A stretch of DNA of 41,587 nt from Methanocella_A sp035319305 (GCA_035319305.1 DATHCY010000009.1:1-41587), one strand, 5' to 3'; counted from the stretch's first letter, positions 24,844 to 34,068 are shown. The notes: generated by a model from the sequence alone, not told the origin. Program-made: numbers and translations.

Positions 24844-25503
24844 CTACGAGCTGAGATTACGCACGGCGATCACATGGTCAAATTGCTCGATCGTCTGGAG
24901 CTCCGCTTCTTCAGCAGGTTGATCGGTCCCGACAACCATCACGGCAATCTCGCCCTTTCTCTTTCGATAAACGCTCATAGTCGCCACATTGATCCCGTGC
25001 TCTGCCAGCACCCGGGTAATGCCGGCGACAACACCGGCGCGATCGTAGTGGAATGTGAGCAGCGTGGGCAGTTCCCCCGCGATATCGACCGATATCCCGT
25101 TTACTTCAACAATACGGACGCGACCCCCGCCGATAGAACACCCGGTCGTTGTTAGCGTTTCGCCGTTCTTTCCGACAAGCCTAAACCTGACTGAATTAGG
25201 GTGGGCGGACTCGCCCAGATCAGTCATGATAAACTCGAAAGCAAGTCCTGCCTGAGACGCATATGCAAACGACTCGGGAATACGGCGATCATCATCCTTC
25301 CAACCCATCAACCCTGCGACCAGCGCCTGCCTAGTACCGTGGCCCTGGCCCGTGCTGGCAAACGAGCCATGCATCTCCATGCTGGCCTCGGACACCTCCG
25401 CTCCCAGGATCGCCGCAGCCAGCCGTCCCAGCCGTACGGCGCCGGCGGTATGTGAACTGGACGGTCCTGTCATGATCGGCCCGATAATGTCAAAAATGTT
25501 CAG
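24844..25503 (-). CDS. sdaAB: L-serine dehydratase, beta subunit (probable CTG start)
   Basis: 209 residues from the first ATG (25473): MTGPSSSHTAGAVRLGR, a middle loop region, and a C-terminal ACT domain (LLTFHYDRAGVVAGITRVLA onward, about residue 135). In the family this Met is internal. The ten codons before it read NIFDIIGPI-like, exactly the conserved N-terminus. A CTG at 25503 starts this stretch, with AGGGGGAT 5 nt upstream and an in-frame stop two codons before it. The start is therefore set at 25503, giving 219 residues. The coding extension and ribosome-binding site are seen directly; CTG initiation is inferred. Confidence 0.88.
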   Translation of the reverse strand: MNIFDIIGPIMTGPSSSHTAGAVRLGRLAAAILGAEVSEASMEMHGSFASTGQGHGTRQALVAGLMGWKDDDRRIPESFAYASQAGLAFEFIMTDLGESAHPNSVRFRLVGKNGETLTTTGCSIGGGRVRIVEVNGISVDIAGELPTLLTFHYDRAGVVAGITRVLAEHGINVATMSVYRKRKGEIAVMVVGTDQPAEEAELQTIEQFDHVIAVRNLSS

Positions 25504-25689
25504 GATTTATCCCCCTATCACACTACTTTATCCTGTGGACGGGCGTGGTTGAAAACTTGGTGGTTTAAAAGATCGAGGGCTGTCGAGCTATTCCCTTGCA
25601 TAGATACAACTCAGTATTTATGGATCTGAGCAGCCAGAAAACCCATCTGATCAATCAGTTAAACACAGAGCATTCGATTCATCATCTGC

Positions 25690-26571
25690 TTAATGCCCCA
25701 TGGATTTCCACTTGGCAGCGATGAAATCCCTGATCAGCTTGGCACCGATCACCGAAGTGACTTCCCCAGCATCGTACTCCGGCGTAATTTCAATCAGGTC
25801 AAAAGCGGCAACCCGTGGAGCGAAGTGCCGGATCACTGCGCGCACTTCCCTTGGCGTCATACCAAACGGCTCAGGCGTGCCTAGGCCAGGGGCATATGAA
25901 GGGTCGATAGCATCCATGTCCAGCGACAGGTAGATCGTATTACAGTCCTTGAGGTACCGGTCCGCGTCACCGAGCACGGCGATGATTCCCTTCTCGAACA
26001 CGTGTTCAGATGTATAGGCCCTGATATCCTTGTTTTCTCTGATATACTCCCATTCTTCCCTGGGGCCGCTACGGATGCCTATAGTTACATATCCGTCGTC
26101 AACCAGACCATCGTCGATAACATGGCGGGATACGCAGGCGTGGTTGTTTTTGACGCCCCTGTACTCGGTCCTCAAGTCGCAGTGGGCATCCATGACGACC
26201 ATTCCGATCTTCCCCTTCTTCTCCGCCAGCGATTTGACGCATGGGTAGCTCAGCGAGTGCTCCCCACCCATCATAATCGGAATCTTGCCAGCATCGACGA
26301 TCTGCTTTGAAGCCTGATAGACCTCCTCAAGCGTTCCATCTACATCCACGCACGTATCACAATTACCCATGTCATGAACCGGGACATCGGCCAGATCGAC
26401 GTCAAAGTCGGAGATGTAGGACTCGAAGTTATACGAAACCTTGCGCATCACATCCGGCGCCCATCGGGAACCCACCCTGAAGGAAGACGTGTTATCGAAG
26501 GGCACCCCATATATGACAAAGGCGGCAGCGTTAAAGGTCTCTTTTGCATCCGCAAAAAAGTTGTAGTTCAT
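25690..26571 (-). CDS. speB: Agmatinase (ureohydrolase)
   Basis: A 293-residue manganese enzyme converting agmatine to putrescine and urea. The metal ligands are H105 in GGEHS, D128/H130/D132 in DAHCD, and D219/D221 in SLDMDAIDPSYAPG. It is 6 nt downstream of the aIF5A gene, so co-transcribed. Putrescine/polyamine is the source of the hypusine side chain, which explains the pairing. Full length. Arginase is less likely in this setting. Confidence 0.95.
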   Translation of the reverse strand: MNYNFFADAKETFNAAAFVIYGVPFDNTSSFRVGSRWAPDVMRKVSYNFESYISDFDVDLADVPVHDMGNCDTCVDVDGTLEEVYQASKQIVDAGKIPIMMGGEHSLSYPCVKSLAEKKGKIGMVVMDAHCDLRTEYRGVKNNHACVSRHVIDDGLVDDGYVTIGIRSGPREEWEYIRENKDIRAYTSEHVFEKGIIAVLGDADRYLKDCNTIYLSLDMDAIDPSYAPGLGTPEPFGMTPREVRAVIRHFAPRVAAFDLIEITPEYDAGEVTSVIGAKLIRDFIAAKWKSMGH

Positions 26572-26577
26572 AAATAT

Positions 26578-26964
26578 TTACTGCCGGAGGGCAAATTTAA
26601 GCTTACCCATGGAGGCCATGTACGGCACCTCTTCGCCCTGGTTGATCTTGCCCTTCAGATCGTCCGGGATCGCCAGTTCGAAGGTCGAATAGTCCGAAGT
26701 GTCCATGAGCTGGGCAACATCGCCAGCGATGGAAATCACCTGAGCAGTCTTCCTCTCGACGATAGGCACGTATATTTTGGCATCGACCGGCTGCACGATC
26801 GAGCGTTTGGAGCCATCAAACAGGCCTATGGCGTCCACTCGAGCTTTTGCAGCACCGTGCTTGCCGGGCTTCGAGTGCTGTACAGCCACGATCTGACAGG
26901 GTTCGTCATCGATGATCACAAATTTTCCTTCCTTTAACGATTTGACTTCAGACTGCTGCTTCAT
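26578..26964 (-). CDS. Translation initiation factor aIF5A
   Basis: A 128-residue factor that helps the ribosome through difficult peptide bonds. The hypusination loop SKPGKHGAAKARVDA carries the modified residue K35. The N-terminal KOW-like and C-terminal OB domains are complete. AGGAGAG precedes the ATG, and a TATA-like TTTTAATTAAG lies at about 27009-27019. First gene of the aIF5A-speB operon. Confidence 0.97.
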   Translation of the reverse strand: MKQQSEVKSLKEGKFVIIDDEPCQIVAVQHSKPGKHGAAKARVDAIGLFDGSKRSIVQPVDAKIYVPIVERKTAQVISIAGDVAQLMDTSDYSTFELAIPDDLKGKINQGEEVPYMASMGKLKFALRQ

Positions 26965-27467
26965 GATAATTCTCTCCTGCTCTCTGTATATGTGAAATCT
27001 CGAATGAGACTTAATTAAAAGGCCTTGACACGGGGATTATATAAACTATATAATATCAAAGCCGGTATAGCCTATAATAGTCATAATCCCGTATAAATAA
27101 CTGTCGTCAAAAAACCCGGCACTGTCAATAACTCTCAGCCAAGGCTGTTGCTTTCTTTGCCGACCAATTAATAATACCATGACCTACGTATAGGTATGGG
27201 TCAACTGTCCAGATATGGTCTGTCCAGATATGGTTATATCTGTCAACTACCACACCATATATGGTTGTGGCTTGTAAGAAGTTTGCAATGGCCTATTTTT
27301 ACGGGTCGGTTGACACGGCTGCTACCTGCTATCCATCAAAGAATGGAATCGCTGGCTACGTTTGTCGTCTCCACCCATGATATGTGTGTACGAAAAGGCG
27401 TAGTACTTGAGAAGATAAGTCTACCTTGAAAAGATAGTGATTGTAATGTAAAATATGTGGTTAACGA
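26965..27467. repeat. Gene-free stretch with tandem repeat and imperfect palindrome
   Basis: Contains the aIF5A promoter, then an exact tandem duplication CTGTCCAGATATGGT (27205-27219, 27220-27234) and the imperfect palindrome CCACACCATATATGGTTGTGG (27250-27270). No coding frame has support. Confidence 0.6.
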
Positions 27468-27533
27468 AAGAGGTGAAGAGAGCCAAGAGGCCAACTCCTC
27501 CCGGCGCTAAAACCTGGTTTCCACCGGCCCACG
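27468..27533 (-). repeat. Dispersed repeat copy 2 (partner at 12190-12255)
   Basis: Its reverse complement aligns with 12190-12255 over the core GCCGGGAGGA and the CTTCACC...TTTCG end. Probably IS-derived; a tnpB relic lies 0.6 kb away. Confidence 0.6.
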
Positions 27534-27591
27534 GCCCGATGTTATAATTCTAACCTGATATTGCCCGATGTTATAATTCTAACCTGATATT
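27534..27591. repeat. Exact 29-bp tandem duplication across a stop codon
   Basis: Units at 27534-27562 and 27563-27591 are identical. Each contains the last codons and stop of the membrane-protein gene, so the outer copy is a duplicated gene end outside the frame. Confidence 0.9.
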
Positions 27592-28008
27592 AGAATAATT
27601 GTAGATTACGCTAATGAGCCCCGCCAGAAAGAAAACCATAAAGATTATGTATCCAATAACATCCATGCCGATTCCACATATATACAGCGTGGATAAGGTC
27701 AGGGCGCCGTTCATATTAGAGATCGAGGCCAACACACCAACGATGGACGCGCCAACGCACAGCAGTTCACACATCATATCGAACTTAGTCAGAAGCTTCG
27801 CCAGATAGTAGAGGAGTAATGCTGCTATCGTCGTGAGCATCATTTTAAGGGTGATGACCGCCGGAATGCCACCTGTTGCGAAGAGCCAGGATAGCATATA
27901 GCTACGCTCGTACTCAAAAGTGCCGAGTTGGTGGTAGACGATGATCGTGGATGCCAGATCCATGAACCCGTAACAAAGGATCATTAGGAGGGGCAATGAT
28001 TTACGCAT
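27571..28008 (-). CDS. Small integral membrane protein, unknown function
   Basis: A 145-residue protein with four predicted TM helices: about 5-26, 46-70, 78-100 and 108-136. Short loops and a conserved-looking DLASTIIVYHQLGTFEYERS after the first helix recall small DUF5658-like membrane proteins, but this is not certain. The C-terminus lies inside a 29-bp tandem duplication. It has no partner gene; a repeat and IS relic lie on its two sides. Confidence 0.65.
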   Translation of the reverse strand: MRKSLPLLMILCYGFMDLASTIIVYHQLGTFEYERSYMLSWLFATGGIPAVITLKMMLTTIAALLLYYLAKLLTKFDMMCELLCVGASIVGVLASISNMNGALTLSTLYICGIGMDVIGYIIFMVFFLAGLISVIYNYSNIRLEL

Positions 28009-28081
28009 GGTCTACAATCCTAAATGTACTAATCATACGTATAATTTGCCATCCGATTATTAAATATGGTATTTGATCACA

Positions 28082-28840
28082 GATCAATTTCTATACGGCA
28101 GTCCAGAGACGATACTTGAGGTCAGAGTAATCCCGGTATACGGTGGTAAGACTTACAAGATAGAATATGTATACGAAATGCCAGATGAGAAAGCTGATTT
28201 GGATTAATCAGTATCTCTCAATCGACTTAGACTGGATAATTTTGCAACTATTGTAAATACCGTAGATGTGGCCGCCGAAATTATCGTTGGTAAGCATATC
28301 AAATCAATCAACCGCTATTACAACAAAGAAAACGCTATACTCCAGTCGATAAAGGACAAGCAAAAGATAAAAGGCATTACTAATCAGCAATCGAGGTTGA
28401 CCATCCGGCGCTACAATCGGATTGACGAATTCCTGAACCGTCCGTGAACTACATCGCCAAGACCTGTCTGGAAAAGAAGACAGGCAACATCGTGACAGGC
28501 GTGACCGAGGCGAACTGGCCGAAATGAAACAGGAAATCGGCGTCGTCAAGCTTAATAATCAGAACTTCGTAGCGTGCCATACTTCTTGTTCAAGAGGAAG
28601 CTCAAGGCCAAGTGCGAACGTTACAGCATCCAGTACCATGAAAAGGACGAAGCATACACTTCGAGGACGGGTGCATTAGCACTCGATGAAATGCTCAACC
28701 ATATGGTACTGTAGGGTAAAAAGAGGACCGTTACAAAAGCAGTACTGGCGTATTTGCTCAATGCCATGTGAACGGCAGCCTGGACATAATAAGAAAAGTA
28801 GCCAGCGATTCCCTTAAGGGATAGCAGGTAGCGGCCTCGT
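28082..28840 (+). pseudogene. tnpB: Second tnpB pseudogene, heavily frameshifted
   Basis: Fragments in order: VYGGKTYKIEYVYEMPDEKA, YLSIDLDWI, LRLDNFATIVNTVDVAAEII, KSINRYYNKENAILQSIKDK, TNQQSRLTIRRYNRIDEFLN, NNQNF/KLKAKCERY-like pieces, and at the end YKSSTGVFAQCHVNGSLDII (28732-28790). The last is the RuvC III region with His where Asp is catalytic. The N-terminal third is missing. It is of the Methanosarcina-type tnpB and differs from the one at 7658. Confidence 0.75.
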
Positions 28841-28861
28841 CAATGGGCCACAGAGAATAAG

Positions 28862-28917
28862 GCTCGCATATGAGCAACCTTCTCACAAGCCAACGACTAA
28901 AGTCGTTGGTAATTGAC
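28862..28917 (+). mobile_element. Right end of the second IS200/IS605 relic
   Basis: A 9-bp perfect hairpin CCAACGACT-AA-AGTCGTTGG (28890-28909) is preceded by CACAAGC and followed by terminal TTGAC (28913-28917), matching the other right ends. It lies just upstream of the NAD kinase promoter. Confidence 0.65.
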
Positions 28918-28982
28918 CGCTTCCCTGTCCCAAATAGCTTATATTCAAAAAGCCCTTAATACACAAACAACAGGAATCGTCC

Positions 28983-29801
28983 ATGCAGGCAGAATCTGTG
29001 GGTATCATCTCGAGGCTGGATGTCAAAGACCCGAAGCATCTCATCCCAGCGTTTGTCAAGCACCTGTCCTATAAAGTCAGGCTGTACCTGGATCCCGTTA
29101 CTGCTGGGATCTGCAATAGCACCGAGGCGACCGAGATCGATGAGATGTATGCCGACCTCGTCCTGATCTTTGGCGGGGATGGGACGATCCTCCGGTCTTT
29201 ACAATTATTGCCTAAGCCCACGCCCATCCTAGGCATCAATATGGGCGACGTGGGTTTTCTGACAGTCACTGATCCGGAGAGCGCCATATACATGATCGAT
29301 GATATCGTCCAGAATTTCGAGGTGGTTGAGCGTTCCCGTATGGCGGTAAAGCTCAACGAGTATGATCTGCCCTGCGCTATGAACGAAGCGGTCGTCATTA
29401 CTTCCAGGCCGGCCAAAATCTCCCAGTTCCGGGTTTATGTGGACGGTAAATTTATGGAGGAGTTCCGGGCGGATGGCATCGTCTTCGCCACGCCCACTGG
29501 GTCGACGGCCTATGCCATGAGCGCCGGAGGTCCCATCGTCGATCCACGAGTCAACGGCATCATTATCGTACCGCTGGCACCCTATAAATTATCTGCACGC
29601 CCCTGGGTAGTCCCTGCCAAGAGCATGATCAAGCTGGAGCTGCTGCGGGAGGATAAGGAGTCCATGGTCGTGGTCGATGGCCAGTATGCCACCAACGTCT
29701 CCACCAGGGATGTGCTTACCTTCACCCGGTGCGAAGTTCCGGCGCTGTTCGTCAGGTTCGGGGATAAGTTCTACGACTTGGTGCGGGAAAAGCTGACGTA
29801 G
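28983..29801 (+). CDS. nadK: NAD kinase
   Basis: A 272-residue enzyme phosphorylating NAD to NADP. It has the GGDGT motif (64-68, D66), GINMGDVGFLT, the NE motif in AMNEAVVIT, and the glycine-rich TPTGSTAYAMSAGGPIVDP. TATA-like GCTTATATTC lies at 28937-28946 and AGGA before the ATG. Single gene, convergent with bax1. No fused domains. Confidence 0.96.
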   Translation: MQAESVGIISRLDVKDPKHLIPAFVKHLSYKVRLYLDPVTAGICNSTEATEIDEMYADLVLIFGGDGTILRSLQLLPKPTPILGINMGDVGFLTVTDPESAIYMIDDIVQNFEVVERSRMAVKLNEYDLPCAMNEAVVITSRPAKISQFRVYVDGKFMEEFRADGIVFATPTGSTAYAMSAGGPIVDPRVNGIIIVPLAPYKLSARPWVVPAKSMIKLELLREDKESMVVVDGQYATNVSTRDVLTFTRCEVPALFVRFGDKFYDLVREKLT

Positions 29802-29909
29802 CTGAAATGCGCTGCCTTTTTAATGCTTCAGCGCCATCAAACAGACCGGCGATGATGGCCTATGCATTATATTCTGCTCTTTTTCGTTAGTGTGCTCTAC
29901 CTACCTTCT

Positions 29910-31451
29910 CTACTTTGCCCTGTATATGATGGCGCCGTCCGGGTCCAATCCGCTCCATTTGACCGTGTAACCGAGCGCCTGGATGATGGCGTCAACAGAC
30001 GTGATTCCCTCCTGCCCGATCGACTTCACGGCTTCAGTGTAAGGCATTCTACTGGGCAAGGTTCTGCGAAGTCCGCCGATGATCACCTCGCTGATGAGTT
30101 CTTCGTTTGTGACCAGGTACCCAACAGGAGGGTTTATTTCCAGGAAAGCCTTGATGGCATCTATGCTCTCGCCGACATCACTGGCGAGATCCGATATTCT
30201 GATAATATCTTCTTTCAGCTCGAGTCCGGTTTCCTTTAACCGATCGGCTCCCGCCAGCGCCTCAGAACTCTCCAGAGTTTTGAGCCTGTTCAGAACCTGT
30301 CTTAGCGGCATTTTACGACCGAAAAAAAGGACATCGGGGATCTCTCGAAATGCCTCGCAGGCCAGCTGATCACTGGCCAAGACGATCAGATGTCGATCCT
30401 TGATCTCTTTGAGCTTGGCAACTTTGCGTTTCAGGTATTCGCTCGTCCAGAAGCCGGCGATTTCGACGTAGACTTTCATGCTATTCTTCTCAAGCAGAAA
30501 GTCAGGAATGAATATGCTTCTACCGGCGATCAGCGGCTCGGGCTCCCTGCTGATCGACCATCCGGTGCCCGCGTTTGAGAAGGAGTTATAAAATGTCTTT
30601 TCAGGGGCGCTATCGAACTCGATCGAGGGCTCGGAGGCTGTATTGCCAAACAGGCTGCCGTGTTTATCTTCATTCATAGCGAAGACGTATAGCTTTGGAT
30701 TGCCAGAGAAGTCCTTGCGCAGGATGGTCGCCTCGATTGACCAGCCGGGCATGTATAGGATGGCCGGAAGCAGTTTGGCCATGGCCGTGCCGTAGCGCTC
30801 GGACATCTTCAGCGTCGATGCGGGCCCGTCCACTGTCACGTCCAGTCTGCCTTCATTGTACGCCGCGTCGTACATGAGCCCGAGCCACTTGGCTTTGCGC
30901 AGGGCTTCTTTATGCCCTGAGGCGCTGCGGAACCGTAGCTGAGTGGCTTTGAAGAGCATCGTCTGGGCGAGCCCGAGGTTATACTGCTGTATCAGTTCCT
31001 CGGGGGCCGGCGGCCTGAAGCTCTCGATCAGCAACTCGTCTTCCAGATCAGCATAAAGTGCCTGCTCCAGCTCCATAAGGCTGATCTCAAGCGATGATGC
31101 CACACCCTCCAGCAGAGAATGTCTCTTATCGTAATCCGTCACCGGGTAGACTTTCGCCGAGGCCTCGAAGGCCGCACGCCGTGCGATCGCCGGCTCGACC
31201 TTCGCATCAACTTGAAATGTACAGCGCCTATCTAGCAGCGAAACCAGCCCTCTAATAAGCTTGTAATCGAAGCCCTGATCCTCCAGCTCCTCCAGTATGC
31301 CGTTCATCTCACCCAGCTTTTTACCAGTATGATCCTTGAAGACTGTGATGATGTCCCGAACAAGTTCCAGACGCTCTTCGTCCACATTCATAAATACTGG
31401 GGAGATCATCTCTCCCCTGACCCGGGCCACTAGCAATTCCCCGGAAAGCAT
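29910..31451 (-). CDS. bax1: Bax1, XPB-associated nuclease (DUF790)
   Basis: A 513-residue protein of the DUF790/Bax1 family, the nuclease that partners archaeal XPB in repair. The nuclease core is seen as IPDFLLEKNSMKVYVEIAGFW, with D317 and E330 of the PD-(D/E)XK motif and a Lys-rich helix just after. The N-terminal 280 residues match the length and style of the Bax1 helicase-binding part. The ATG overlaps the xpb stop by one base (TAATG), so translation is coupled. Confidence 0.92.
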   Translation of the reverse strand: MLSGELLVARVRGEMISPVFMNVDEERLELVRDIITVFKDHTGKKLGEMNGILEELEDQGFDYKLIRGLVSLLDRRCTFQVDAKVEPAIARRAAFEASAKVYPVTDYDKRHSLLEGVASSLEISLMELEQALYADLEDELLIESFRPPAPEELIQQYNLGLAQTMLFKATQLRFRSASGHKEALRKAKWLGLMYDAAYNEGRLDVTVDGPASTLKMSERYGTAMAKLLPAILYMPGWSIEATILRKDFSGNPKLYVFAMNEDKHGSLFGNTASEPSIEFDSAPEKTFYNSFSNAGTGWSISREPEPLIAGRSIFIPDFLLEKNSMKVYVEIAGFWTSEYLKRKVAKLKEIKDRHLIVLASDQLACEAFREIPDVLFFGRKMPLRQVLNRLKTLESSEALAGADRLKETGLELKEDIIRISDLASDVGESIDAIKAFLEINPPVGYLVTNEELISEVIIGGLRRTLPSRMPYTEAVKSIGQEGITSVDAIIQALGYTVKWSGLDPDGAIIYRAK

Positions 31452-32791
31452 TAGATCGCCTCCCTACGCTTTCTGGACGAGCCTTCTTCCATCGTACCAT
31501 CCGCCACAATTTCGTAAAGTATCGCTTTCTTATCGCCTTTCTTTCTCAGTATGCGGCCCAGCCGCTGTACAAACTCCCTGCGACTGCCGCTTCCGCTCAG
31601 GATGATGCCAATGTTGGCGTCCGGGACATCCACACCTTCATCCAGCACTTTCGACGTTACGATCGTACTATATGCGCCGGACCTGAACTTCGCCAAGTTC
31701 TCTGCCCGCTCGTCCTTTGCCGTTGTGTAGGTGATGAATGGCAGCAGGAACTCCTTCGAGATCGCGTAGACCAGTTCATTATGTTCGGTAAAAATGATGG
31801 TGCGATCGTCCGGTCCACTATGTTGTCGCAGGATGTTCGCCAGCTCGATCAGCTTGGCCCTCGAACTGAGCGCCGTTGTCCGGGCCCTGTGACGCGCTAA
31901 AATGGCCTCTCTGGCCCCCCGGTCTCGACCGCTGCGCATGACCAGCCGCTCGAAGTCATGGGGCGTCCGCAGGATGATGTGGTTGTCCGCCAGGTATTTG
32001 CGGTAGGTCTCGTAATCCTGTCTGTACCGCGCTTCCTCCTCGGGCAGCATTTTCACCTTAATACGCTTCAGATCGTATGTCGCTAGGTGCACTCCCTCCA
32101 TGCTGTCTACGTTCATCTCGAATATTTTACCGCCGACCAGTCGGGGCAGGTCCTTCTCTTTTCCATCCTCCCGCTCGCAGGTCGCGGTCAGCCCCAGTCT
32201 ATTCGGGCAGGCGAACATCTCCGCGATCGACGAGTAAGCGGGCGAAGGTAGGTGATGTACCTCGTCAAAGATGGCAAGCAGGAATCGGTTGCCAAGCTCC
32301 GCAGCCCTGATATATGCCGTGTCGTAGGTGGCGATAGTCACCGGCCCCAGCGTGTGTCGGTCCCCACTATATACGCCGGCCTCGATGCCGAACTCCGCTA
32401 CAACCCGTTCCTTCCATTGCTCCAACAGGTCCAGGGTGGGAACGATCACGATGGCCGGGTGGACTAGGGCGATCGCCTTCAGCGCCACCAGCGTCTTTCC
32501 CGCACCGGTCGGAAGCACGACCACGCCCCATCGATCGGCGCGCTGCCAGGCTGCTACGGCTTTCTCCTGGTAGTCCCTGAGCACGGTTTTCATGGCCATA
32601 GGTGGGGATGGAACCAGATCGAGAACATCGTCCTTAAACTCGAACCCAGAAGCTTCAAGAAAGGCTTTGATGTCCTTGTAATACAGGCCCAGCGCCCGGT
32701 ATGCCCTGGAACGGGAATCCCATGACGATCCAGGGACCCGGACGTTTCCCCGAACAACCAACGTGCCTTTATCGAATGCGAAGTGGATCAT
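31451..32791 (-). CDS. xpb: XPB-type DNA helicase
   Basis: A 446-residue SF2 helicase. An N-terminal damage-recognition-like segment (1-65) precedes Walker A PTGAGKT (94-100), DEVHH (176-180), the XPB-specific RED motif (R207-E208-D209), and motif VI QRLGRILRK (409-417). No long eukaryotic extensions. It opens DNA for the Bax1 nuclease encoded next. TATA-like TTATTTAAG at 32812-32820 is 25 bp before the ATG, so the mRNA is leaderless. Confidence 0.95.
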   Translation of the reverse strand: MIHFAFDKGTLVVRGNVRVPGSSWDSRSRAYRALGLYYKDIKAFLEASGFEFKDDVLDLVPSPPMAMKTVLRDYQEKAVAAWQRADRWGVVVLPTGAGKTLVALKAIALVHPAIVIVPTLDLLEQWKERVVAEFGIEAGVYSGDRHTLGPVTIATYDTAYIRAAELGNRFLLAIFDEVHHLPSPAYSSIAEMFACPNRLGLTATCEREDGKEKDLPRLVGGKIFEMNVDSMEGVHLATYDLKRIKVKMLPEEEARYRQDYETYRKYLADNHIILRTPHDFERLVMRSGRDRGAREAILARHRARTTALSSRAKLIELANILRQHSGPDDRTIIFTEHNELVYAISKEFLLPFITYTTAKDERAENLAKFRSGAYSTIVTSKVLDEGVDVPDANIGIILSGSGSRREFVQRLGRILRKKGDKKAILYEIVADGTMEEGSSRKRREAI

Positions 32792-32820
32792 CGAATACAG
32801 AAGGTAAGGAACTTAAATAA

Positions 32821-33138
32821 TCTTTTTGAGAGAGGGCTGAAAGTAATAAAGATACTTGTTTTACAGTTATTCTCGTAGCTTAACCGTGAGCTTGGAGACA
32901 TTCGAGCAATTAGCGTCCATCTAAAAAAGTGTTTCGTGGTTTATTGCTACCCCCCACGGAAACCCCAATAGGCAGACCATACGACCACCCATACAAGTAT
33001 AACCATCACAGATCTGAGCAATCCAACAATGTAGTCATTTTTGAATGGGGATTTTAGGCTGGCATGGCTTCGTAGTGGTTATTGGCCGGGCACCTTGTAC
33101 CTATGCTGTCAGACAAATACTATCGCTGTTATGCCTGG
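32821..33138. other. Gene-free stretch
   Basis: About 320 bp without a convincing coding frame or RNA signal. The short plus-strand frames here have no family resemblance. A large inverted repeat begins at its end. Confidence 0.5.
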
Positions 33139-33300
33139 ACGATTGCTCAGAGGGAGCGATACATCAGACGATCGCTGCGATGTGCCAGAACACAGATGCT
33201 ATAAAAGGATCCTGTCTATCCGTTTTTAGTTTAGTGATCTGTGTTCTGGCACATCGCAGCGATCGTCGTCTTTCCCGGGGCTCTGACGCAATCGCTACGC
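33139..33300. repeat. Large inverted repeat with perfect 31-bp core
   Basis: The arms 33167-33197 and 33237-33267 are exact reverse complements (31 of 31), with a 39-nt loop. Outside the core the arms keep resembling each other: CTCTGA-GCAATCG on the left (reverse complement) and CTCTGACGCAATCG on the right. The loop holds CTATAAAAGG, a TATA-like string. It could be a MITE, a structured RNA or a binding site; nothing in it is coding. Confidence 0.85.
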
Positions 33301-33373
33301 GTCTCATCAGAACAACTCCCCTAATAGGTACAAAACCCTTCAAGAACGACTATAAATGACCCCGGAGCATTTA

Positions 33374-33384
33374 TTATATATAAG
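33374..33384 (+). promoter_or_regulatory. TATA box of the peroxiredoxin gene
   Basis: TTATATATAAG is centred 27 bp before the ATG at 33406 and downstream of the inverted repeat. It argues against the upstream TTG at 33397 as the start. Confidence 0.65.
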
Positions 33385-33405
33385 CTATAATTTTAATTGA
33401 TCACT

Positions 33406-34068
33406 ATGATTAGCGGCGAGCAGCTTACTGGCGGCGGACAGGCCGGACACATTACCATCGGCATGGTGGCACCGGATTTCGAGGCTTCGACCACTTATGG
33501 CCATATCAAGCTATCCAACTACAGGGGCAAATGGGTCCTGCTGTTTTCGCACCCATCGGATTTCACCCCTGTGTGTACAACCGAGTTCGTAGCGTTTGCG
33601 GAGAAGTACAATGAGTTCAAGAAGCGTGGTGTGGAACTGATAGGCCTGAGCGTGGACAGCCTCCCCTCTCACATCAGCTGGGCGCGGGACATAGAGGCGA
33701 ACCTGAAAGTCCGCATACCTTTTCCGATCATCGCCGACGCCGATACGGGGATCGCTCGCATGTACGGGATGATCCATCCACTCGCCCACCACATTTTTCC
33801 GGTACGATCCGTGTTTATCATTAACCCGGAGATGGTGGTCGCTATGATCACCTTTTACCCTCTGGGCGTCGGTCGGAACATCGATGAGCTAATCAGGCTT
33901 GTCGACGCCCTGCAGGTCGTCCATAAGTACCGATTGGACACGCCAGCAAACTGGAAGCCTGGCGATCCAGTATTGATCCCGATCCCATCAACCCAGCAGG
34001 GTGCAGAGGATCGGCTGAAGGAAGGGTACGAGTGCAGCACATGGTACCTGTGCAGGAAAAAGATATAG
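33406..34068 (+). CDS. Peroxiredoxin (Prx6-like, archaeal 2-Cys type)
   Basis: A 220-residue enzyme reducing peroxides. The peroxidatic Cys57 is in SHPSDFTPVCTTE (PxxxTxxC). C-terminal C210 and C216 (YECSTWYLCRKKI) match the resolving pair of archaeal Prx such as the Aeropyrum enzyme. Length is normal for the Prx6 group. The start is chosen from the promoter spacing (leaderless ATG). An adjacent large inverted repeat lies upstream. Confidence 0.95.
   Translation: MISGEQLTGGGQAGHITIGMVAPDFEASTTYGHIKLSNYRGKWVLLFSHPSDFTPVCTTEFVAFAEKYNEFKKRGVELIGLSVDSLPSHISWARDIEANLKVRIPFPIIADADTGIARMYGMIHPLAHHIFPVRSVFIINPEMVVAMITFYPLGVGRNIDELIRLVDALQVVHKYRLDTPANWKPGDPVLIPIPSTQQGAEDRLKEGYECSTWYLCRKKI

Noticed and set aside
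24018..24854. 278-codon frame antisense to sdaAA
   Set aside because: Shadow of a well-supported gene with Cys-cluster motifs on the minus strand.
27534..27591. Possible CRISPR repeats
   Set aside because: Only two directly adjoining identical copies, no spacers.
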